Shown here: positions 35,822 to 44,963 of the stretch, in pieces
Layout: every line of letters begins with the position of its first letter
How positions within the stretch are numbered: the first letter of the stretch is position 1
Assembly: GCF_024323335.1 (NCBI RefSeq)
Contig: NC_066581.1
Location: forward strand, 439,804,281-439,868,280
DNA length: 64,000 nucleotides
DNA from: Lathyrus oleraceus
Lineage: Eukaryota > Streptophyta > Magnoliopsida > Fabales > Fabaceae
Direction of reading: 5' to 3'
Made by a program: the position numbers and the translations under genes
The notes under the pieces: model-generated
The model's database searches: none
Told to the model about the DNA's origin: nothing
The model's input: only the letters and a program-made list of their open reading frames with translations

Positions 35822-38800
35822 ATGTCTAGTCCACCTTCACCTAGAACAGCAACTTTAACTGTTCAGATCGCAGCCATGCGTGACAATTTTGAAAGATTGT
35901 TAAGAGAACAAGGTGAACAACTTCAACAAAGAATTGATGAGTTGGAAAGGAGGCCCCAAAATTCTAATGATGGTAGTGGTGATGAGGAGGAAAGAAGACG
36001 TAGAAGGAGACAAGGGGGAGATAATTTGAGGGGCATAAAAATTAAAGTTCCAACTTTTGTTGGGAAGAGTGACCCGGAGGCATATCTAGAATGGGAGACT
36101 AAAATTGAACAAATTTTTAATTGTCACAATTATTCTAATCTTGAAAAAGTGCAGGTTGCTTCTATTGAGTTCAAGGAGTATGCCTTAGTTTGGTGGGATC
36201 AATTGACCAAAGATAGAAGGAGGCATGCAGAACGACCAATTGATACTTAGGAAGAGATGAAAAGAATCATGAGGAGAAGGTTTGTCCCTTCCTATTATCA
36301 TAGGGAATTGCACAACAAATTGAAAAGACTCACTCAAGGTTCTAAAAGTGTTGAAGAATATTTCAAGGAGATGGAAGTTCTCAAAATTAGAGCTAATGTA
36401 GAGGAGGACGATGAAGCAACTATGGCTAGGTTTCTCCATGGTCTAAATCATGACATTAGTGACATAGTGGAACTTCATCACTATGTTGAAATGGATGAAT
36501 TGGTACACCAAGCTATCAAAGTGGAACAACAACTCAAAAGAAAGAGCCAAGCAAGGAGAAATTCCACCACTTTCAATTCTCAAAGTTGGAAGGACAAAAC
36601 AAAGAAGGAGGGTGTTTCATCATCTAAGGAAGCCACGGTTGAAAACAAAGGTAAAACTATTACATCTTCTTCTTCAAGTGTTTCAACTAACAAAAGTGTT
36701 AAGTGTTTCAAGTGTCAAGGCCAATGACATATTGCATCTCAATGTCCAACAAAGAGAACTATGCTTATGGAAGAAAATGAAGAAATTATTGAAGAGGAGG
36801 ATGGTGATTATGATGAGGAGTGTGAAGAAGAAATACCTAGTGGAGATTTACTCATGGTGAGAAGAATGTTGGGAATCCAAATAAAGGAGGAGGATACAAG
36901 TCAAAGAGAAAACCTTTTTCATACAAGATGCTTTGTGCAAGGAAAGGTTTGTTCTTTAATAATTGATGGAGGAAGTTGTACAAATGTTGCAAGCACGCGT
37001 CTGGTTTCTAAACTAAAATTGGAAACAAAACCTCACCCTAAGCCTTACAAACTCCAATGGATTAATGAAAGTGTAGAAATGCTTGTTAATAAACAAGTTG
37101 AGATTTGTTTTAAAATTGGAAAATATGAGGATGTAGTGTTGTGTGATGTAGTACCAATGGAAGCTAGTCATTTGTTATTAGGTAGGCCTTGGCAATTTGA
37201 TAGAAAAGCCAATCATGATGGGTACTCCAATAAGTACTCTTTTATGTATCATGATCAAAAGATCAATCTTGTACCGTTAAATCCTAGTGAGGTGAGAGAA
37301 GATCAAAGAAAAATGAGAGAAAAATATGATCAAGAAAGAAAAGAAAAAGAAAAAGAAAAAGAAAAAGAAAAAGAAAAAGAAAAGAATGAAAAGAAAAAGA
37401 ATGATAAAAGAGAAAAGAATGATAAAAGAGAAAAGAAACAAAGTTTAATTGCAAAAAAAAGAGATGTGAAAAAAGCAATTGTGTCACACCAGCCTTTGTA
37501 CTTGCTCTTTTGCAAGGAGGTGCCTTTGCTAACCACTATTTCTAATGAAAAAAAATTGCCAAATTGTGTTGAGTCTCTTTTGCAGGAATTTAAAGAATTG
37601 TTTCCGGAAGAGGTGCCAAGTGGTTTACCACCTATAAGAGGAATTGAACATCATATTGATCTCAATCCAGGAGCATCTTTGCCTAATAGGCCAGCATATA
37701 GAAGCAATCCACAACAAACTCAAGAGATACAAAGGCAAGTTGCTGAATTGATAAGTAAAGGATGGGTAAGAGAAAGTTTAAGTCCTTGTGCTGTCCCTAT
37801 TATTCTAGTCCCTAAAAAGGATGGTAGTTGGAGGATGTGCACTGATTGTAGGGCCATTAACAATATTACCATTAAATATAGGCATACTATTCCTAGACTA
37901 GATGATTTTCTTGATGAATTGTTTGGTGCATACTTATTTTCTAAAATTGATTTGAAAAGTGGATATCACCAAATTAGAATAAGGGAAGGGGATGAATGGA
38001 AAACTGCTTTTAAAACAAAATTTGGTTTGTATGAGTGGATGGTTATGCCTTTTGGATTAACTAATGCACCTAGTACGTTCATGAGACTAATGAACCATGT
38101 GTTAAGGGAGTTCTTGGGTAAGTTTGTTGTTGTGTATTTTGATGATATTTTGATCTATAGCAAGAACTTAGATGATCATTGCATTCATTTAAGGGCTGTT
38201 TTGCAAGTGCTAAGATATGAAAATTTGTATGCCAACCTAGAAAAATGTGTTTTTTGCACCGATCATGTGATTTTCTTAGGTTTCATTGTAAGCTCTAAAG
38301 GAGTCCACATTGATGAGGAAAAGGTGAAAGCCATTCGAGAGTGGCCTCCTCCCAAAAATGTAAGTGAGGTAAGAAGCTTTCATGGTTTGGCTAGTTTTTA
38401 TAGGAGGTTTGTGAAGGACTTTAGTACCTTGGCAGCACCCCTCAATGAAATTGTTAAAAAGGATGTTGGTTTTAAATGGGGTGAAAAACAAGAGCAAACC
38501 TTTGCTGCCCTAAAGGAAAAGCTCACCCAAGCACCAATTCTTGCATTGCCTAATTTTTCTAAATCTTTTGAAATTGAATGTGATGAATCTAATGTGGGAA
38601 TTGGAGCTGTTTTGTTGCAGGAAGGTCATCCACTTGCTTATTTTAGTGAAAAGCTAAAAGGGGTTGCCCTTAATTATTCTACATATGATAAGGAATTGTA
38701 TTCCTTGGTGAGAGCTCTAAAAACTTGGCAACATTACTTGCTGCCCAAAGAGTTTGTCATTCATAGTGATCACGAATCCTTGAAACATTTGAAGGGACAT

Positions 38801-40291
38801 GTCTTGCTTTCTACTCTTGAAACAAAAGTTTTTGGTCTTGAGCATATTAAAGATTTGTATAAAAGTGACCTTGAATTTTCTTCAAATTTTTTAGCTTGTG
38901 AGCATACTGCATTCAATGGGTATTTTATGCACAATGGCTATTTATTTAAAGAAAAAAAACTATGTGTGCCTAAAGGTTCCATTAGAGGATTACTTGTATA
39001 AGAGGCGCATGAGGGAGGACTAATGGGTCATTTTGGGGTTTCTAAAACTCTAGAATTCTTAAAAGAACATTTTTATTGGCCTCACATGAAAATTGATGTC
39101 CAAAAGCTTTGTGAAAGATGCATTGTGTGTAAAAAGGCTAAATCGAAAGTTATGCCTCATGGTTTGTATACTCCTTTGCCTGTACTTGAATTTCCTTGGA
39201 TTGACATTTCCATGGACTTTGTTTTGGGGCTGTCTAGAACAAAGAATGGCAAAGATTCTATTTTTGTAGTTGTGGACAGGTTTTCAAAAATGGCACATTT
39301 TATTCCATGTAAAAAGGTGGATGATGCGTTTCATGTTGCTGATTTGTTCTTTAAGGAAGTGGTGCGCCTACATGGCTTACCAAGGAGCATTGTCTCTGAT
39401 CGTGACTCCAAGTTCTTAAGCCATTTTTGGAGGACTTTGTGGGGAAAGGTGGGTACAAAGTAATTATTTTCCACTACTTGTCATCCCCAAACAGATGGAC
39501 AAACTAAAGTAGTAAATAGAACTCTTTCTACTCTTCTTAGGGTTGTTCTTAAAAAGAATTTAAAAATGTGAGAGAAATGGTTACCTCATGTAGAGTTTGC
39601 TTACAATAGGGCTGTCCATAGCACTACACAACATTCACCTTTCGAGATTGTGTATGGTTTTAATCCTTTAACACCTCTTGATTTGTTACCATTGCCTAAC
39701 ACATCTATTTTGAAGCATAAAGATGGGAAAGCTAAGGCTGAATTTGTGAGAAAATTGCATGAACAAGTAAAATTGCAAATTGAAAAGAAAAATAGAAGTT
39801 ATGCAAAAAGTGCAAACAAAGGGCGAAGGAAAGTTATTTTTGAACCCGGGGATTGGGTTTGGATACATATTAGAAAAGAGAGATCCCCATCACAAAGGAA
39901 GTCCAAACTTCAACCTAGGGGAGATGGACCATTTCAAGTACTTTCAAGGATCAATGACAATGCCTACAAAATAGAACTTCCAGGTGAGTATGGGGTAAGT
40001 ACTACCTTTAATGTGGCTGATTTATCTCCTTTTGATGTAGGTGATGATGGTCTAAATTCGAGGTCGAATTCATTTCAAGAAGGAGGGAATGATGAGGACG
40101 TAATCCAAGACATAAATGATACAATGCAAAGCTTAGGAGGTCCTATGACAAGGGCACGTGCAAGAAGAGTCAATGATGCTTTAGTTCACTTCATGATCAA
40201 GTCAATAGAATGCATGGGCCAGATTGAAGAAAAAGAGCCCAAGTTTATTCTTATCATCCAAGCATGTGATAAAAGGCCCAATAATGCATAA
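35822..40291 (+). pseudogene. Ty3 gag-pol polyprotein of the chromovirus-like element, broken by five stops
   Basis: One continuous frame of about 1490 codons encodes in order: gag (IKVPTFVGKSDPEAYLEWE, RRRFVPSYYHREL; about residues 60-240), a CCHC knuckle (CFKC...HIASQC, about 300), protease (CSLIIDGGSCTNVAS, about 380), a K/E-rich linker (about 500-540), reverse transcriptase (VVYFDDILIYS, about 775), RNase H (IECDESNVGIGAVLL, about 920) and integrase (HFGVSK...CIVCKKAKS; aspartates in WIDISMDF and VSDRDSKF). In-frame stops are at 36248, 36725, 38999, 39461 and 39569, with no frameshift. The integrase glutamate is lysine ([10 protein letters not shown]). The C-terminus crosses into the 3' LTR and stops at 40291. 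The element cannot make its own enzymes. Confidence 0.9.
37335..37440 (+). repeat. AAAGAA-type coding microsatellite (K/E linker)
   Basis: Purine-only repeats of aaagaa and relatives encode alternating lysine and glutamate, then KNDKREKNDKREK, between protease and reverse transcriptase. They keep the frame open. Confidence 0.8.
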
Positions 40292-40919
40292 ATAAATAAA
40301 AATAAAGGAAATACCAATAACCACACTATAATGGACGAAAATTGCAAGAGAAGTAGTAAATAAAGAATTGCCATTATTCTGCCCTTTCAAGAACCCCACT
40401 ATCTCTTCTTTATTTTGCACTTTCTTTGTAATAACTCAACCCACTATCATGATAATTAGTGGCTGAAACCTTTTGTTTTCTTAGGAGTTAATTTTTACTT
40501 ATTTCATCATCTTAAGGCATTCCTATATAAATGAGGCATGTATCTTCTTTTTGGATCAATGAATTTTGGCAAGTTTACACATTGTGTAGTGAGAGTATTT
40601 GCTCTTAGGTTTTGGATTGGACCAAAATTGATCTTATCAAGAAATCCTTTTCTTGTGGTGATCCTCATCCATAGGCTTATTATTCTCTCTTGGATTAGAA
40701 AGAGTGTGGCGCCCCTTCTACTTAATTCCATTTCTTATTTCTCCTTTATTTCATATCAATCTCGTTTATTTTATATGCATGTATCAAATTCTGTCATTCT
40801 TTCAATTATAAGGCAGATTACTTCCTCTGAGTCACAAAAGAATTAATATTCCAAAAGTATACAAAGTTGTTTCAAATTTTTGAAGGAAATGCATAAGTCT
40901 CAAAGGTTAGTGCATATCA
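40090..40919 (+). repeat. 3' LTR of the chromovirus-like element
   Basis: It nearly matches the LTR at 34490-35321, with the TATA-like box at 40523-40531. Bases 40090-40291 also encode the pol C-terminus (GGPMTRARARRVNDAL). The right flank GAATC (40920-40924) repeats the left target site. Confidence 0.9.
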
Positions 40920-41230
40920 GAATCTCCGCCGCCGTCGGCGATGAGATACGACGTGGTGGAGTCATCGGGAAGTGATCGCGTTTAGGAAATGCATAGTTTG
41001 ATGATAACGTGAGAGTGGTTCTGTCTTGGGGAAACCGATTGGGCCTTGGGCCCAATCTTCCTCCCTTGGCCTCTCGTGCCTTGATTCTATTAACAACACA
41101 CACTCCTTAGCCTGCGCGTCCCCCAGTTTGGGCTTATAGAATCAACATTCCAGGCCCAATCTCTGATTGTTTGAATCCACTTGCTAGTTTTTGGATCTTT
41201 AATATTAATAGGATTATAATGATATTAGCA

Positions 41231-41379
41231 TAGTAATTGTTAGAACTTAATTATAATTTTGCTTAGATAATTGACTTAGTAGTTGTTAGAACTTAATTAG
41301 AATTTTGCTTAGATAATTGACTTAGTAATTGTTTAGAATTTTTCTTAGATAATTGACTTAGTAATTGTTTAGAATTTTG
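41231..41379. repeat. Tandem minisatellite in the LTR of element C
   Basis: Two 46-base units (tagtaattgttagaacttaa to ttgcttagataattgact) at 41231-41276 and 41277-41322 are followed by a shortened 36-base unit and a partial one. The surrounding 41180-41700 is A/T-rich LTR DNA with no gene. Confidence 0.8.
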
Positions 41380-42530
41380 TTTGGATTTTTATTTAAAATT
41401 TTAGTTAGGATAATTATTAGATAATTGTGTTTAGAATTTAATTATTAATAATTCTAGAATGTTCATTTTTGTTAATTGGTTGACATTAGAATTTTGTTAG
41501 ATTTTTTTTACATTGACATTAATTCTCTTATATTTTTACTTTGATCTAATTTCTAACAATTAACCTCTAACTTCTAATTCTTTAATTTTTGCTTCTAACT
41601 TTTTAATTTCCACAATTAACATCCAACTCTTTAAATTTCCGCTTCTAACATTTAATTTTTGTTATTTACTTTACAATTGCTTTTATTTGCTTTATATTCC
41701 ATATTGTACATATCCATCTCATTCTAAAATGAATCTAAAAATGGTTAAGACTTAAAAAAGGCAAAAATAAGAAAATTCCCTTAGCATGGAAAGGACATTG
41801 GAATGGACTTAGAGATTGTTGTTAGGACCCTTGCAAAAGGCATTGGACAATTATCCAACGTCAAGCGGCTCTTTTCTAAATCAAAGTCAAAAAAACAATA
41901 AATGGCGATTAGGATCGTACGTCACAAGCCTTAAGCAATACAGAAGGGATGAGACTGGAGTTTTCCTACACTCATTCTGAATGCTTCTAACACAAGACGT
42001 TTGGCTTGGTAGTTCAAGGTACTCACCTATATCCATAGTCTTTAGTGAAATTCGAAATCAATAACCCTTTCTCAAAACCTAAAAACAACTTCAACTCATT
42101 CAAACCTTTTGTTTGACTCTTAGGGAGACACAATCAAAAACCCTTCTTCAAGGTAATAAAAACAACCAAACAAATAAACATTTTAAACCCACGAACTACG
42201 GGGCTCTGATTTCTCACTTCAACAAGTGAGAATACTTTGGCACGAGGATCCAATCCTTGGCGATTACACTAATTTAAAACCTACCTCCACTCTGCAAACC
42301 TTTGGCAAGCAAACATTCGATAAACAACATCCATGTAAGCACAAACATCCTAGGTGGTTCCCATGGAGTACCATGGATATAAGGGGTGCTAATACCTTTC
42401 CCTTGCATAACCGACTTCCGAACCTGTTCGTGGTCACGGCGACCATTCTTTGGTTTTTCTGGATATTTTCCCATTCCTTTGGAATTAATAAAAACCGATG
42501 GTGAGTCTGTATTTTTTACGTAGCGACAGC

Positions 42531-42548
42531 TGGCGACTCTGCTGGGGA
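42531..42548 (+). other. Primer binding site of element C
   Basis: TGGCGACTCTGCTGGGGA lies two bases after the LTR end. The same site with two changes is in element D. It pairs with a tRNA ending GUCGCCA, and tRNA-Arg is usual for Ogre elements. Confidence 0.8.
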
Positions 42549-42777
42549 TAACTCCCTAAGTAAGTCAAGCCTAATCTAGGTTGCTTCCTCGCGTGTATAG
42601 ATGCTTATCCTTTTGATTGCTTGCCTTATTTATTGCCTTTTGCTTTAAATTTTGTAATCTAACATGTGGTTCCATGGTTCTATGATATCGATGGATACGA
42701 CTTTGATTGCATGAAATCTTGTGGGAAAGACTCTCTACCTGAGTTTAGAGTACAAACTTGAGATAGGAGAGGTTGAG

Positions 42778-43215
42778 TAGTATGGGCCACCGAGAAGCTT
42801 TTCTCGTAAGGATCGATACGAGAACCTCGCTTATAGTAGATTCTTTTGGAAACATTGACGACTGTCAAGCTTTTGGCGTAAGCGGTCAATGTTTTCATTA
42901 GGATCCATGACTCTAAGGACCTTTGTAGAACATTGAACTCTCGACGAATTAAGATTGATGGTCGCGTAGTACGGGTCCCAGAGAAGCTTTTCTCGTGAGG
43001 GTCGGTACGAAGATCTCACTCAAAGTAGATTTTCTTGATGGAGTTGTCGACCGGCAAGCTTTTGCCGTAAGCGGCAAACAGTCAAGGAGGTCTATGACTT
43101 TGAGACCCTTGTCTAGAACCCGATGTCGATGGTCGCATAGTACGGGTACCCGAGAAGCTTTTATCGTGTGGGTCGGTACGAAGATCTCATCCAGAAGAGG
43201 CTTATTTGAGGGAGT
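42778..43215 (+). repeat. Tandem repeats in the 5' UTR of element C (three units, 171-189 bp)
   Basis: Units start tagtatggg at 42778, tagtacggg at 42967 and tagtacggg at 43138 (partial). Each has the hairpin GAGAA-GCTT-TTCTC or a close variant. The second also has GGCAA-GCTT-TTGCC and an overlapping perfect 7-bp stem TTTGCCG-TAAG-CGGCAAA (43061-43078). Diverged copies occur in the leader of element D. This is non-coding leader RNA sequence. Confidence 0.75.
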
Positions 43216-43403
43216 TGATTTCATGCACTCAATCATGCATTCATGCATCATAAAAAATCTTCAAATATAATATACATGCATAATTCTGCATATCATCAGA
43301 CAAAATCCAGGAACTTACCATTCAGCCCTTTTGTCCAGAATCATCCGTAATCAAGCTAACTTCTCAACATTCACACAACACTGGTAGTAATCAAAGATTG
43401 CTC

Positions 43404-44963
43404 ATGGATCAGTTGGAGCAGAACCAAGTTGCTATGAGGGAAGATATGACCACTGTGAAGGCTCAGATGGGTCATCTTGTTGAAGCCCTACAAACTTTGG
43501 CTAGGGGACAAGAGTAAATATGTCAGCCCAATCTAAGAGTCGATGCTGCCAATCATGTTGTTGTGACAATACCAGTGAATCCGTTAGGAGGAGCTGGTAC
43601 ACCTATTATAGCTCAGCCACCTCCCAAGAGAGGACCGGTATACCAGAATGCTGCTCAGCCGTTCAATATCCCCGTCAATGGGAGAGTTCAACCTAAGATT
43701 GACGATCATCAAGATGCTTTCTTCACTATAAAGGTTGACTTAGTTTATGATGATTTTGGTCCTTCTGCTGCTGACCTCGAAAGGAGATTTCGTATGGTGG
43801 AGGAGAGACTTAAGGTGATGGAAGGTCGCGATACCTTTGGATTAGATGTTGCCTACATGTGCTTAGTGCCAGGCGTGAAAATTCCTCCTAAGTTCAAAGT
43901 TCCGAGCTTTGAAAAGTATCAAGGGGTCACCTGTCCAAAGACCCACATTCAAGCTTTTTGCAAAAAGATGGTCCCTCATTTTGATGATGAAAAACTCTTG
44001 ATGCACTTTTTCCAAGACAACCTTAGTGGTGCTTCTCTAGAATGGTATATGTAGCTCAAGCGCAGGCATATACGAACCTGGAGGGAACTTGCTGAAGCCT
44101 TCCTAAAGCATTATCAGTATAATTCAGACATGGCTCCCAATCAGACTCATCTTTAAAGCCTTGCTCAGAAGCCGAATGAATCGTTCAAAGAATACGCCCA
44201 ACAATGGAGAGACCTAGCTGCCAGGGTTCAACCCCCTATTCTTGAAAGAGAATTGATAGACATGTTCGTGGACATCCTTCAAGGGCCGTATGTTGAAAGA
44301 ATGATTGGAAGTACCACCTCGGGATTCTCACACTTGGTCATTGTCGGCGAGCGAATCAAGAATGGCTTGAAGATTGGCAAGATACAAGATACAACAGTTG
44401 TGGCTAGTAGAGCAAATAAGTCTCATTCCGGATTCCCAAAGAAGAAGGAAGAGGAGACCAATGCTACCACAATCGCTAAAAGGGGAAATGGAGTTTACTA
44501 AATGCCATACTATCCGCTGGCAGTAGTAACACCTAACATGTATCAGCAGCCAACATATGTTATCCCGTCTAGTCCTCCAACAATACAATATCAGCAACCC
44601 TATGCTCCTCAACAACCTTTTTCTCCGGAACAACAGAATTACTATCAGCAGGGTAGACAAGGACCAAGGAGGCCTCCTAGAAGGTTTGATCCAGTTCCCA
44701 TGCCGTATGGTCTTATGCTAACTCATTTTCTCAAGGATTTGTTGGTCCAGCTAAGGGAAGCTAAGGATCCTCCAGTACCTCTTCCTCCCGGGTATGACAT
44801 GAACGTCAATTGTGAGTACCACTTTGGGACGCCAGGGCACTCAATCGAGAATTTCAATGTCTTCAAGCACAAAGTATAAGACTTGATTGACTCAAAAGCT
44901 ATATCATTCGAGCCAGTTGTTCCAAACAACCCCTTGCAGGCAAGTACATTTGCAGTGCCATAG
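43404..44963 (+). pseudogene. Ogre/Tat gag of element C, five in-frame stops
   Basis: The frame starts MDQLEQNQVAMRED at 43404 and runs 519 codons to TAG at 44961-44963. It begins with a coiled-coil-like N-terminus (about residues 1-35). The capsid core has IPPKFKVPSFEKYQGVTC, LMHFFQDNLSGASLEWYM and FKEYAQQWRDLAARVQPP (about residues 155-275). A P/Q-rich stretch (QQPFSPEQQNYYQQ) follows, then a degenerate zinc knuckle (CEYHFGTPGHSIENF, about 470). Gag would coat and package element RNA. Stops are at 43515, 44052, 44154, 44499 and 44877, with no frameshift. Most stops sit where relatives appear to have glutamine, as C-to-T change would give. The start is chosen as the first ATG that opens this frame. 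Confidence 0.85.

Larger units (their letters stand above)
34490..40919 (+). mobile_element. Chromovirus-like Ty3 retrotransposon (CRM-type likely), complete but inactive
   Basis: A 6430-base insertion with LTRs of 832 bases (34490-35321) and 830 bases (40090-40919), both TGATGAGGACG...GTGCATATCA. It is flanked by a perfect 5-bp duplication GAATC (34485-34489 and 40920-40924). A PBS (tggtaatcagagc, 35324-35336) resembles the initiator tRNA-Met type. A polypurine tract (caagaaggagggaa) is at 40076-40089. By eye the LTRs differ at about nine bases and two single-base indels, so the insertion is recent. The CRM assignment rests on the gag sequence, short LTRs, lack of a chromodomain, and pol running into the 3' LTR. 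Confidence 0.9.
32670..42528 (+). repeat. 5' LTR of element C (split by the element at 34490-40919)
   Basis: The LTR starts TGTCATTCCCCAAAATTTG and ends ...acgtagcgaca at 42528, two bases before the PBS. Its first 850 bases match the 3' LTR at 58455-59314 almost base for base, apart from an indel of about 40 bases near 58800. Without the nested element it is about 3.4 kb. A TATA-like box, ctatataag, is at 34040-34048. The minus-strand frame at 33391-33888 and its plus-strand shadows lie in LTR DNA and have no protein motifs. Confidence 0.85.
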
